A stretch of 59,040 bases of DNA from Sphingomonas sp. TDK1 (GCF_001650735.1 NZ_LXVY01000018.1:1-59040), one strand, 5' to 3'. Shown: positions 51,182 through 59,040, numbered from the stretch's first letter. The notes: generated by a model not told the origin, from the letters alone. Made by a program: numbers and translations.

Positions 51182-53763
51182 GCGCGGCCACCCGCACCAC
51201 CTGCGCCTATTGCGGCGTCGGCTGCGGCATCCGCGCGACCGTCACCGCCGAGCGGACGGTCCACATCGAGGGCGATCCCGACCACCCGGCCAATCGCGGC
51301 AGGCTCTGCTCCAAGGGCACGCATCTCGGGGAAACCGTAGGGCTGGAGGGGCGCCTGCTCCACCCGATGATCGGCGATCGCCGCGCCAGCTGGGACAAGG
51401 CGCTCGACCTCGTTGCTCGCCGCTTCCGCGAGGCGATTGCCGAACACGGCCCGGACAGCGTCGCCTTCTACGTCTCGGGCCAGCTGCTGACCGAGGATTA
51501 TTATGTCGCCAACAAGCTGATGAAGGGCTTCATCGGCTCGGCCAACATCGACACCAACTCGCGGCTCTGCATGTCGAGCGCGGTGGCGGGGCATATGCGC
51601 GCCTTCGGCGAGGATGTGGTTGCCGGCAGCTATGCCGATCTCGAAGCCGCCGATCTGATCGTGCTGGTGGGATCGAACACCGCCTGGTGCCATCCGGTGG
51701 TCTATCAGCGTATCATGGCGGCGCGGGCCGAGCGCGGAACCAGGCTGGTCGTCATCGACCCGCGCCGCACCGAAACGGTCGAGGAAGCGGACCTGCATCT
51801 GGCGCTGCGCCCCGGCAGCGACGTGGCGCTGTTCAACGGCCTGCTCGCGCATTGCCGCGCCGAGGGCTTGGCTGACGCCGCGAACCTCGACGTGCCGGAG
51901 GGGTTTTGGGAGGCGCTGGGCGAGGGGCACGATCTCTGGTCCACCGCCCAGACCTGCGATCTGGCGCCTGCAGATCTCCAGCGTTTCTACCAGCTTTTCG
52001 CGGCGCACCCGCGCACCGTCACGCTGTTCAGCCAGGGCATCAACCAGTCGATCCGCGGCACCGATCAGGTGAATGCGATCCTCAACCTGCACCTTGCCAC
52101 CGGTCGGATCGGCACGCCCGGCGCGGCGCCCTTTTCGATCACCGGTCAGCCCAATGCGATGGGCGGGCGCGAGGTGGGCGGGCTGGCCTCGACGCTGGCG
52201 GCGCATCGCGGCTTCGGGGCGGAGGACATTGCCGATGTCGGCCGTTTCTGGGCTGCTCCGCGCATGGCGACCAAGCCCGGCCTGAAAGCCGTCGACCTGT
52301 TCCGCGCTGTGGGCGAAGGCCGGATCAAGGCCTTGTGGATCATGGCGACCAACCCGGCGGTGTCGATGCCCGATGCCGGTCGCGTGCGCGAGGCACTGGC
52401 CGGCTGTCCCTTCGTCGTCGTGTCCGATGTGATCGCCGAAACCGATACCAGCATCCACGCCCATGTCCGCCTGCCCGCCGCCGCCTGGGGGGAGAAGGAT
52501 GGCACCGTCACCAACTCCGAACGCACGATCAGCCGCCAGCGCGGCTTCCTGCCGCTGCCCGGCGAGGCAAAGCCCGACTGGTGGATCGTCACCCACGTCG
52601 CCCGGCGGATGGGGTTCCGCACCGCCTTCGCCTATGATCGTCCTGCCGAGATCTGGCGCGAGCACGCCCGGCTGACCGCCTATCGCAACGATGGCGCACG
52701 GATGCTCGACCTGAAGGCGCAGGCCGCAATCGGCAATCATGCCTATGATGCGATGGCGCCGTTCCAGTGGAATGCCGCGCCGTTCGCCGAGGGGCATTAT
52801 CCCACGCCGAGCGCCCGCGCCCGGCTCGTCCCGGTGGCGCAGCGCCCGCTCGAGCCGCCGCTGCGCGACTGGCCGATGACGTTGAACACCGGCCGCTACC
52901 GCGACCAGTGGCATACGATGACACGGACAGGCCTGTCGCCCAAGCTCGCCCGGCATCGGGAGGAGCCGCTGGTCGAAATCCACCCGGAAGACGCCGCCGC
53001 CCTGGGGCTCGCCGATGGCGCGCTCGCACGGGTGGCGACGCCGCAGGGCGAGAGCCTGTTCCGTGTCGCCCATCAGCCGGGCCAGCGCCGGGGCGAGCTG
53101 TTTACGCCGATCCACTGGACGGACCAGCAGGCGCGTGGCGGCCGCACCGGACTGCTCGCCCGCGATCTCGCCGATCCGCATTCGGGCCAACCGGGGTTCA
53201 AGCTCTCGCCCGCGCGGATCCTGCCGGTGGCGGTCGACTGGCGCGGCTTTCTGATCGTGCGCGGCGAGATGCAGGCGCCGGACTGTCTCTGGGCGACACG
53301 CGTGACGGTGCCGGGCGGCGCGCTCTACGAACTCGCCGGAACCGGCGACGCGGACGCGCTCGAGCGAGCTCTGCCCCCGGGTGAGCGGATCGAGGCGCGC
53401 GATCCTGCGCGCGGTACCCTGCGCGTGGCGGTATTGCGGGAGGGCAAACTGGCTGCGGTGCTATTCGCCACCCGCTTTGGCGAACTGCCGAGCCGCGACT
53501 GGCTGATCGCGCAGCTCGACCAGCCCCAAGGGCCGCAGGTCCTCGCCGGCCGCGCGCCGGGGCGGCGGAGTGATCGCGGGCCCGTCGTGTGCGCCTGTTT
53601 CGACGTCGGCCTGCACACCATCACTGCGGCCATCCGCGATCAGCGGCTGCAGGACGTCGCTGCGATCGGCGCTGCGCTGGGGGCCGGCACCAATTGCGGA
53701 TCGTGCCGCCCGGCGCTCGCCCGCATTCTTACCGCCACGCCAATGGAGGCCGTGCATGGCTGA
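51178..53763 (+). CDS. nasA: Assimilatory nitrate reductase, molybdopterin catalytic subunit
   Basis: An 861-residue cytoplasmic nitrate reductase. The [4Fe-4S] cluster is bound by CAYCGVGC and LCSKG at the N-terminus; the bis-MGD domain follows (NIDTNSRLCMSSAV, VGSNTAWCHPV, SQGINQSIRGTDQVNAI, TGQPNAMGGREVGGLA), and the ~180-residue molydopterin-dinucleotide-binding domain near RYRDQWHTMTRTG. The last ~60 residues are a BFD-like [2Fe-2S] module (VCACFDVG, TNCGSCRPA) that likely accepts electrons. Its GTG start overlaps nirD. No separate electron-transfer (NasB/NasC-type) gene is in the window, so reduced NirB or a ferredoxin may supply electrons. Confidence 0.95.
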   Translation: MSAATRTTCAYCGVGCGIRATVTAERTVHIEGDPDHPANRGRLCSKGTHLGETVGLEGRLLHPMIGDRRASWDKALDLVARRFREAIAEHGPDSVAFYVSGQLLTEDYYVANKLMKGFIGSANIDTNSRLCMSSAVAGHMRAFGEDVVAGSYADLEAADLIVLVGSNTAWCHPVVYQRIMAARAERGTRLVVIDPRRTETVEEADLHLALRPGSDVALFNGLLAHCRAEGLADAANLDVPEGFWEALGEGHDLWSTAQTCDLAPADLQRFYQLFAAHPRTVTLFSQGINQSIRGTDQVNAILNLHLATGRIGTPGAAPFSITGQPNAMGGREVGGLASTLAAHRGFGAEDIADVGRFWAAPRMATKPGLKAVDLFRAVGEGRIKALWIMATNPAVSMPDAGRVREALAGCPFVVVSDVIAETDTSIHAHVRLPAAAWGEKDGTVTNSERTISRQRGFLPLPGEAKPDWWIVTHVARRMGFRTAFAYDRPAEIWREHARLTAYRNDGARMLDLKAQAAIGNHAYDAMAPFQWNAAPFAEGHYPTPSARARLVPVAQRPLEPPLRDWPMTLNTGRYRDQWHTMTRTGLSPKLARHREEPLVEIHPEDAAALGLADGALARVATPQGESLFRVAHQPGQRRGELFTPIHWTDQQARGGRTGLLARDLADPHSGQPGFKLSPARILPVAVDWRGFLIVRGEMQAPDCLWATRVTVPGGALYELAGTGDADALERALPPGERIEARDPARGTLRVAVLREGKLAAVLFATRFGELPSRDWLIAQLDQPQGPQVLAGRAPGRRSDRGPVVCACFDVGLHTITAAIRDQRLQDVAAIGAALGAGTNCGSCRPALARILTATPMEAVHG

Positions 53764-54607
53764 CGAATTTCCCGCAGGCAGCGTCTGGCTGGTCGGCGCG
53801 GGCCCCGGCGATCCCGACCTGCTGACCCGCAAGGCCGAGCGGCTGCTGCGCACCGCGACAATCGTGTTCTACGACGCGCTGGTGGGCGAGGATGTTCTGG
53901 CGCTGATCCCGGCATCGGTGCGGCGGGTGCCGGTGGGCAAGCGCGCCGGCCGGCATTCCAAGGCGCAGGGGACGATCAACGAGCTTCTCGTCGCCGCGGC
54001 CCAGGCGGGCGAACGGGTGGTCCGGCTGAAGGGCGGCGATCCCTCAATCTTTGGCCGTTCGATGGAGGAGTGTTCGACCCTCGTTCAGGCCGGCGTGCCG
54101 GTGCGAATTTGCCCCGGCATCACCGCCGCCAGCGCGGCGGCGGCCTCGGCGGGCGTCTCGCTCTCGCTGCGGGGACTGGCACGGCGCGTGCAGTTCGCCA
54201 CCGCGCACAAGCTCGGCGATGCGCCCCTCGATCTGGACTGGGTAGCGCTGGCGGACCCGCATTGCACGACCGTGTTCTACATGGGGCGTAGTGCTGCTGC
54301 AGAGATCAGCCGCAATCTCACGGCCGCGGGGCTTTCGGGTGCCACGCCGGTGCTGGTTGCATGCGATGTGAGCCTTGCCAGCGAGCGGCTCCTGCACACT
54401 CGCCTTGATCTGCTCCATATCGCAATATCGGCCTTTTCCAACGATCAGCCGACTCTCATTCTGGTGGGCGAAGCACTTGCTGTCGGGGGCAGTATGCAAA
54501 TCGCCGCGTCAGGGCTGAGCTCCCCTCGCGATGGGCTACCTCAAAGCAACAGTCCGGTACGTAAAGTCGATTTGCCTCCCACCTTGTTTGCATCAAAGCG
54601 ACTCTAA
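53756..54607 (+). CDS. cobA: Uroporphyrinogen-III C-methyltransferase (SUMT)
   Basis: A 283-residue SUMT that makes precorrin-2 for siroheme, the cofactor of NirB. The methyltransferase signature starts VWLVGAGPGDPDLLTRKAERLL and continues VLALIPASVRRVPVGKRAGRHS and VVRLKGGDPSIFGR with PGITAASAAAASAGVSL. ATG at 53756 overlaps the nitrate reductase gene by 8 bp. Oxidase/ferrochelatase domains of CysG are absent, so these steps must come from elsewhere. This is the last gene of the nitrate unit. Confidence 0.93.
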   Translation: MADEFPAGSVWLVGAGPGDPDLLTRKAERLLRTATIVFYDALVGEDVLALIPASVRRVPVGKRAGRHSKAQGTINELLVAAAQAGERVVRLKGGDPSIFGRSMEECSTLVQAGVPVRICPGITAASAAAASAGVSLSLRGLARRVQFATAHKLGDAPLDLDWVALADPHCTTVFYMGRSAAAEISRNLTAAGLSGATPVLVACDVSLASERLLHTRLDLLHIAISAFSNDQPTLILVGEALAVGGSMQIAASGLSSPRDGLPQSNSPVRKVDLPPTLFASKRL

Positions 54608-54639
54608 TGGATTGGGCTTACGGCGTCGTTTACGATACG

Positions 54640-54840
54640 GATCGGGCGGACGTTGGAACGACGGCTCCTGAACGAAGCTGCCGTTCCGCATATCACTTGG
54701 GAACGGCAGGTAAGTCCCAGGCCTCGCCATTCCAAGCTTCGTCGCCGGAGATGAACAAACGGCAGGTTTCGGTTTCCACAAATGCGACGCTGAACGACGT
54801 GGATTGGGCGGAAACCGACGCTCAATTTTTTGACCGACGG
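54640..54840. repeat. Dispersed repeat R6 (pair with 56700-56872)
   Basis: Shares with 56700-56872 the stretches attccaagcttcgtcgcc, aacaaacggcaggt, aatgcgacgctgaacga and ttgggcgga followed by a T-run. Both copies point the same way and flank the hydrolase and LysR genes. Non-coding; lies downstream of cobA. Confidence 0.7.
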
Positions 54841-54886
54841 CCGCCACCGGGCGCTTACCGTTAGCGCAGAGGCAAATCTCTGGGCC

Positions 54887-55666
54887 TCAACGCAAGTGAT
54901 CGACGAAGCCCGCAATCAGCGTCGCGAGAGCCGCGGGTGCTTCCAGCGGGGACAGATGCCCCGCATTCGGCAAGATATGAAGCGTCGCATGTGGGATGCG
55001 CGGCAGCAATTCGGCCTCCAGCGTCGCGGGTGTGTCGATGCGATCAAGCGCACCGCTGATAACTAGGGTCGGCACGTCGATCCGGTGTACCAACGCCGTG
55101 ATGTCTTCCAGGCTCGTCGCGCCAGGCCAAGCCTTCTTCGCCTGCGGCGCACCGCGCAGGCTGTCGGCAATCACCTGGGCGCGATCTACCGGAGAAAGCG
55201 GGGTTCCGGCGAGGACCTGATCGATCGTTGCCTCCACGCTGCTGCGGGAATCATAGGCGCTCGCCATCATCTCTCGGGCGAGATCGGGCAAGACGATCGG
55301 CGTCGGCGGCGCGGGTGCGACGAGGACGAGGCCGATCAGCGCGTCCGGGCGCTGCGCCGCGATCCACTGGGCCACCTTGCCGCCCATCGAGTGTCCGATG
55401 AGGACATAGCGCTTGAGGCCAAGGGCGTGGATCACGCCCAGCGCGTCCGCGGCGAGATCTGCCAGCGCATATCGGCTTTGCGGTGCATCGGAGTCTCCCC
55501 ATCCGCGATGGTCTGTCGCCACGATGCGGTAGGCGGGGGCGAGCTTTGCCGCGACGTGGCGCCACGTCCGAGCCGAGCCGCCCCAATAATGAAGAAAGAC
55601 CAGCGCCGGCTCGCCGTCGCCCTGAACCTCGACGTTGATGTGGATGCCGTTGGATGCGACCTTCAT
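54887..55666 (-). CDS. Alpha/beta-hydrolase
   Basis: A 259-residue hydrolase. The oxyanion region is LVFLHYWGGSARTW (HYWG), the nucleophile elbow GHSMGGKVAQ (Ser about 98), a late acid SGALDRIDTP (Asp) and the catalytic His in NAGHLSPLE. It resembles esterases and C-C hydrolases of the alpha/beta fold; the substrate is unknown. It is divergent from a LysR gene (125-bp A+T-rich gap), which likely controls it. No signal peptide. Confidence 0.9.
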   Translation of the reverse strand: MKVASNGIHINVEVQGDGEPALVFLHYWGGSARTWRHVAAKLAPAYRIVATDHRGWGDSDAPQSRYALADLAADALGVIHALGLKRYVLIGHSMGGKVAQWIAAQRPDALIGLVLVAPAPPTPIVLPDLAREMMASAYDSRSSVEATIDQVLAGTPLSPVDRAQVIADSLRGAPQAKKAWPGATSLEDITALVHRIDVPTLVISGALDRIDTPATLEAELLPRIPHATLHILPNAGHLSPLEAPAALATLIAGFVDHLR

Positions 55667-55791
55667 GGATGTGCCTTCATCTTGTTGCTGCGGCGCCTTG
55701 CCGCCCTCAGCGATGTATGGCCTATCTGAATCTTCTATAATCCATCAATTTCTATCATCAGCTAATAACAATTGGATAGGATCGTTGCCTG

Positions 55792-56691
55792 ATGGATCGG
55801 CTTGCCAGCATGGGCGTATTCGTCGCCGCTGCGGAGGAGGGCAGCCTGATCGCTGCAGCGCGGCGCCTTGGACTGTCCGCCTCGATGGCAGGCAAGCACA
55901 TTGCGGCCCTCGAGGCCGACCTTGGCGTGCGCCTCCTGCAGCGAACCACCCGAAGCTTGGCGCTGACCGAGGCCGGGCGCGCCTATTACGATCGGAGCAA
56001 GCGGATACTGGAAGCGTACGAAGATGCGCGACGCGAAGCCTCGGACGCGAGGGAGACGGTCCGCGGCGTGCTCCGTGTCGCTGCGCCGGTCACCTTCGGC
56101 GAGATGCACCTGAGCGGGGCCGTCGGACGCTATATGGCCCTGCACCCCGAGCTGTCGATCGAGGTGATGCTAGACGATCGGTATGCCGATCTGCTGGCGG
56201 AAGGCATCGATGTCGCGATCCGGATCGGTCAGCTCCGCGACTCCGATCTGGTCGCGCGTCGTCTCGCACCGTGTAAGATGGTCTTCTGCGCGTCACCAGA
56301 CTGTATCGAGCGGCACGCGCTTCTACCAACCATCGAGGCGGTGCGGCGTGCGCCCCGGCTGGTGTTCAGCGACGCGGTGTCCCGGGACGACTGGACCATC
56401 GCTTCCTCCGATGGGGGGCGACACCGGATCGACGGACCCGTTCGAATGCGGGCGAACAACATGAAGATGCTGCTCGCCGCCGCACGCGCCGGCCTCGGCA
56501 TCACCTACGGGCCTAGCTTCGTCTTCGACGAAGATCTCGCCTTCGGCAGGTTGGTATCGCTACTGCCGGGCAGCGAGACCGCAGATCTGGCGATCCATGC
56601 CGTCTACCCCACCAGTCGATATGTCACGCTGAAGGTCAGGAGCTTCGTTGATCATCTGGCAGAGGAATTCCGCGACGGGTTTCGGGTGTGA
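55792..56691 (+). CDS. LysR-family transcriptional regulator
   Basis: A 299-residue LTTR. The HTH is in RLASMGVFVAAAEEGSLIAAARR and SASMAGKHIAALEADLGVRLL (~1-60), and the effector domain runs from ~85 (VLRVAAPVTFGEMHL). Sequence marks (LQRTTRSLALTEAG, YYDRSKRIL) place it in the CrgA-like group. It is divergent from the hydrolase gene and probably its regulator. The end of the gene runs into the dispersed repeat at 56700. Confidence 0.92.
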   Translation: MDRLASMGVFVAAAEEGSLIAAARRLGLSASMAGKHIAALEADLGVRLLQRTTRSLALTEAGRAYYDRSKRILEAYEDARREASDARETVRGVLRVAAPVTFGEMHLSGAVGRYMALHPELSIEVMLDDRYADLLAEGIDVAIRIGQLRDSDLVARRLAPCKMVFCASPDCIERHALLPTIEAVRRAPRLVFSDAVSRDDWTIASSDGGRHRIDGPVRMRANNMKMLLAAARAGLGITYGPSFVFDEDLAFGRLVSLLPGSETADLAIHAVYPTSRYVTLKVRSFVDHLAEEFRDGFRV

Positions 56692-56699
56692 GAACAAGG

Positions 56700-56872
56700 C
56701 TGCCCGCCAGAGATCGTCGTTTAGTAAGCCGTTTCGGGACGACCACTTCGTCCCATGCATCGTCATTCCAGGTTTCGCCGTCGAAGGTGAACAAACGGCA
56801 GGTGTCGAGTTCAGCAAATGCGACGCTGAACGAATTGGATTGGGCGGAAGCGGACCGGCAGTTTTTCCATCA
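56700..56872. repeat. Dispersed repeat R7 (pair with 54640-54840)
   Basis: Carries cattccaggtttcgccgtcg, aacaaacggcaggt, aatgcgacgctgaacga and ttgggcggaagcggaccggca with a T-run, in the same orientation as R6. The ISNCY element begins in or just after its T-run. A shorter part of the same sequence (ggcgggagcggaccggcag) precedes ISNCY copy 1 near 27556-27574. Confidence 0.7.
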
Positions 56873-58416
56873 TCAGCGGACAGTCTGCTTTTCCCCGGCG
56901 GCGGTGTCCAGCTGACGCTTAACGCGGGGGAGGGGCGGTCTTCCCCGTCGCTTTGGGGGCTCGTTCCCCAATCGACCGTCATCCAGAGCCACGCGCGGCG
57001 TAGCGAAAACGCCCACCGACTGTGAGCTGCGAGCTGGCGCATTGTTGTTCCGCTGCCGGTGGTGCGGGTTGGCGCTCTGCAAGGCCTGCGCCATAGCAAG
57101 GGCCGCGCCAAGCCGCTTGTTCTCGACGATCTCGGCCTGGTTGACCCGCTGCATCTTGTCGTAGACCCGGAAGGGCAGGACGACCTCGCCGTGCCGCACC
57201 TCGATGCGCCCATCGGGAAATTCGCAAACGTGGACGCGCTTGCGGGCGAGCGTCCGCGTCAGCGGCGTCGGCTCCAGGATGAACATCGCCTTGTTGTAGT
57301 GGAGCGCCAGAGCGCCGGTGACGGAGCGCTCAACGCGCCAGACCATCTCGGCCCCCACATTCTCGTGCGGGGCAAGCGGCCGATGGGCGTCACGAGGATC
57401 CGCAGGTGGGCAGGCGAACTGAGCATTGTGGCGCAAGAGGTAAGAGGGGAGGAAGGTGTTGGCCTCTTCGATGGAGGAGACGCCTTCGAGCCGCATCGCT
57501 TTGACGAGGCGGTTCTGGAGCGTGCTGTTCGCCCGCTCGACTCGCCCCTTGGCCTGGGGCGAGTTGGCGCAGATGATCTCCACGCCGAGCTTGTCGAGCG
57601 CGCGGCCCAGGTGCGACATGCCGTCGCTGTCGGCAGTCGCGCGGTTGTTCCGAAAGGCGCTGTGCTTGTCCGAATAGAAGGCGATAGGCTTGCCGTGCCG
57701 CTCCAGATAAGTCCGCGTCGCTTGCAGGTAGGAGAGGGCGCTTTCGCTCTCCGCCATCTCGAGGTGCATCAGCTCGCTCGTCGCATCGTCGATATAGACC
57801 AGCAGGCTGCAGCGGGGGCCGCGGCCCTCGAACCAGTCATGGTCCGAACCATCGACCTGGATAAGCTCGCCGCGGCGCTCGCGCCGGTTGCGGGTCTGGT
57901 GGAGCCTGGCGCGCTTGGCAGCCTTGGCTCTCCAGAGGCCGGCGCCGATCATCAGCTGGCGCAGCGTCTCGTGCGACAGCGTGATGCCGTGGCGCTCGGC
58001 GAGATACTCGGCCGCGAGCGTCGGGCCGAAATCGGCATATCGCTCGCGAACGATGGCAACGACATCCTCGCGGAAGGCATCGCTGAACCGCCGATTGCTG
58101 GGGCGGCCTCGCTTCCGCGATACCAGGCCAGCAGCGCCGTCCGCGCGTAGCCGGCGGAGCAGCCGATATAGTTGACTGCGCTCCAGTCCAAGCAGCTCCA
58201 TAGCCCGGGCCGGCCGAAGCTCGCCGCGCTCGAGCCGCATCAAGGTGTCGAACCGGTGGATCTCGGTATCGCTCATCGCCAGCACCGCCATCGCTGCACA
58301 CCCTCATTGTCGAGGGCGCCCATGGACACGATCGCCTCAGCGAAGGCACCATTGTGCCATTTCTAATTTGCTGAGCTGTGCCATTTGTACGTTGCGCTTA
58401 CATTCTGAAAAATTTT
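56865..58416 (-). mobile_element. ISNCY/IS1202-type insertion sequence, copy 2 (limits approximate)
   Basis: The right end (tgtacgttgcgcttacattc, then tgaaaaatttt) is identical to copy 1. Ahead of it two units, tgtgccatttctaatttgc and tgtgccatttgtacg, look like tandem transposase-binding sites. The left end lies close to the T-run of repeat R7. The core of the transposase gene is nearly identical to copy 1. Confidence 0.72.
56873..58291 (-). CDS. ISNCY-family DDE transposase, copy 2
   Basis: A 472-residue transposase. N-terminal helix-turn-helix (RLERGELRPARAMELLGLER, SQLYRLLRRLRADG), rve core with IQVDGSDHDWFEG, AFYSDKHSAFR and QAKGRVERANSTLQ, and C-terminal VHVCEFPDGRIEVRHG. The final ~40 residues (LGNEPPKRRGRPPLPRVKRQ) include an AT-hook-like KRRGRPP. 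Residues 1-65 and the tail differ strongly from copy 1 (27611) although the ~300-residue core is nearly the same, so these are two related but recombined isoforms. Confidence 0.9.
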   Translation of the reverse strand: MAVLAMSDTEIHRFDTLMRLERGELRPARAMELLGLERSQLYRLLRRLRADGAAGLVSRKRGRPSNRRFSDAFREDVVAIVRERYADFGPTLAAEYLAERHGITLSHETLRQLMIGAGLWRAKAAKRARLHQTRNRRERRGELIQVDGSDHDWFEGRGPRCSLLVYIDDATSELMHLEMAESESALSYLQATRTYLERHGKPIAFYSDKHSAFRNNRATADSDGMSHLGRALDKLGVEIICANSPQAKGRVERANSTLQNRLVKAMRLEGVSSIEEANTFLPSYLLRHNAQFACPPADPRDAHRPLAPHENVGAEMVWRVERSVTGALALHYNKAMFILEPTPLTRTLARKRVHVCEFPDGRIEVRHGEVVLPFRVYDKMQRVNQAEIVENKRLGAALAMAQALQSANPHHRQRNNNAPARSSQSVGVFATPRVALDDGRLGNEPPKRRGRPPLPRVKRQLDTAAGEKQTVR

Positions 58417-58582
58417 AGCGAATGAAAGGCTTAGTTATGTTTACCTGCGGCAGCTCGTCGCGCGTCGCGGGCGCCACATCGATTTCACAAGAACTTGGGG
58501 TATCATCAGGGGTGCCAGATCCCACGATCTGACATTTATCTATATAAATCAAGCGATTATAAGGCGTGCGGTCTCTGAAAAG

Positions 58583-58660
58583 ATCCTGCCCCCGCAACCA
58601 AACACCCACATACCAAACCGCTTCAGGACATCCTGAGGCGGTTTTTTATGCCTGTTTTCC
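58583..58660. repeat. Right direct repeat with tRNA-fMet 3' end (attR candidate)
   Basis: atcctgcccccgcaacca (58583-58600) fits the 3' T-arm, acceptor strand and CCA of an initiator tRNA (ending CGCAACCA with the A72 typical of tRNA-fMet), but the rest of the tRNA is absent. After a 12-base spacer the 48 bases 58613-58660 repeat positions 1-49, including the terminator hairpin. This is what integration into the 3' end of a tRNA gene leaves at the distal end of the element. Confidence 0.7.
58614..58646 (+). terminator. Intrinsic terminator within right repeat
   Basis: The same hairpin as at the left end: AAACCGC-T-TCAGGA with TCCTGA-G-GCGGTTT and six T. It is detached from any gene here. Confidence 0.7.
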
Positions 58661-58681
58661 AGGGCTTATCTCCCCGACTGA

Positions 58682-58911
58682 CCTGCCCCGCGCAGCGACC
58701 CATTGAACGATTCGACGAAGGCATTCTGCTGCGGCTTGCCGGGATCGATATAATGCCACTCGACCTGGTTCTCGCTGGCCCACTTCAGGATCGCCCGGCT
58801 GGTGAACGCGGTTCCGTTGTCGCTGACGACGCAAGTCGGCTTGCCGTAGAGCCGCACCAGCGTGTCCAATTCCCGGGTACCCGGCACAGCGGAGATGCTG
58901 GTGTCGCCCAT
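58682..58911 (-). pseudogene. IS3-family OrfB C-terminal fragment
   Basis: About 75 codons read [39 protein letters not shown] and [20 protein letters not shown], that is, the middle and last parts of an IS407/IS3-type DDE core with Asp (SDNGT) and Glu (VESFNG). It lacks the N-terminal half and the C-terminus; the latter ends near 58682, about 20 bp from the right repeat. It is unrelated at sequence level to the IS3 at 24711. Confidence 0.8.
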
Positions 58912-58954
58912 CAGGCACAGGTTAAGTGTAGGCGCTTGCAATCCTAGAGCAATT

Positions 58955-59040
58955 TCACATTGACCGTTGATATCCAGCGGCCTGGAAGAAGTTGGCACAT
59001 TCGCAGGGCGGGAAGCGATCAAGCAGTTCGCCGATGCGCT
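58955..59040 (-). pseudogene. IS630-family transposase C-terminal end (runs off window)
   Basis: From the window edge the minus strand reads [20 protein letters not shown] then AGYQRSM and stops at 58955. This is the characteristic C-terminus of IS630-family transposases (IGxLLDxFxPxECxNYFxxAGY). Only the last 28 codons lie inside the window, so intactness cannot be judged. Confidence 0.7.

Noticed and set aside
50767..53190. 807-codon open frame on the minus strand
   Set aside because: Antisense to nirD and the nitrate reductase gene, whose cofactor motifs are intact; the product has no recognisable domain.
58555..58600. Complete tRNA gene at the right end
   Set aside because: Only the last 18 bases fit tRNA-fMet; upstream bases (ggtctctgaaaag) do not form the T-loop, anticodon or D-arm, so it is a fragment.
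58415..58609. 64-codon minus-strand frame spanning the tRNA remnant
   Set aside because: It is antisense to the tRNA 3' end and has no recognisable family; probably chance.

Overview
The window (59,040 bp, GC-rich) looks like a sphingomonad alphaproteobacterium. Pointers are an Oar-like TonB-dependent receptor, a MucR-family regulator, Ti-type TraA/TraC/TraD next to a DUF6118-like gene, an alginate-export-type porin in the nitrate cluster, and short sphingomonad-style intergenic repeats. Most of it lies between two copies of a ~48-bp sequence (1-49 and 58613-58660). The right copy is preceded by 18 bases that fit the 3' end of an initiator tRNA. A tyrosine integrase sits just inside the left copy. 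I infer a ~58.6-kb integrative, probably mobilizable element inserted at tRNA-fMet; the tRNA body would lie left of the window and cannot be seen.

Layout. 0.2-1.4 kb: integrase. 1.7-8.6 kb: AraC regulator and two redox gene sets (three SDRs, two VOC proteins, two NTF2-like proteins, one saccharopine-dehydrogenase-like reductase), the second controlled by a TetR repressor with a clear operator array. 9.0-15.3 kb: five-gene divergent cluster (GHKL ATPase fused to a nuclease-like domain, DUF2971-like, Schlafen/AlbA_2, HNH-like, DUF4238) that looks like an uncharacterised defence locus. 15.8-23.1 kb: mobilization and anti-host module (ArdC, sigma-region-4-like protein, MNT-HEPN fusion, MucR, TraD, TraC, oriT, TraA relaxase-helicase, DUF6118). 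23.1-29.6 kb: insertion-sequence graveyard (IS3, IS30 remnant, ISNCY, resolvase remnant) with a degenerate aspartyl-protease-like gene, a truncated membrane regulator and a small secreted protein, flanked by a 260-bp direct repeat.

30.3-37.9 kb: LysR, cytosine-deaminase-like amidohydrolase, periplasmic hydroxyisourate hydrolase, HbpS/GlcG-like protein, TonB-dependent receptor and S1/P1 nuclease; together they suggest scavenging of nucleic acid or purines. 39.1-42.4 kb: exported M16 and M61 peptidases. 43.0-54.6 kb: complete nitrate assimilation unit (NasT, NasS, small unknown protein, nitrate MFS carrier, porin, NirB, NirD, nitrate reductase, SUMT). NasS/NasT should sense nitrate and antiterminate two leaders, each with hexaloop hairpins followed by an intrinsic terminator. 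54.9-56.7 kb: alpha/beta hydrolase and divergent LysR. 56.9-58.4 kb: second ISNCY element. Beyond the right repeat are fragments of IS3 and IS630 transposases.

No type IV secretion genes, rRNA, complete tRNA or CRISPR array were seen. Positions of start codons were chosen by eye from Shine-Dalgarno sequences and conserved N-termini.
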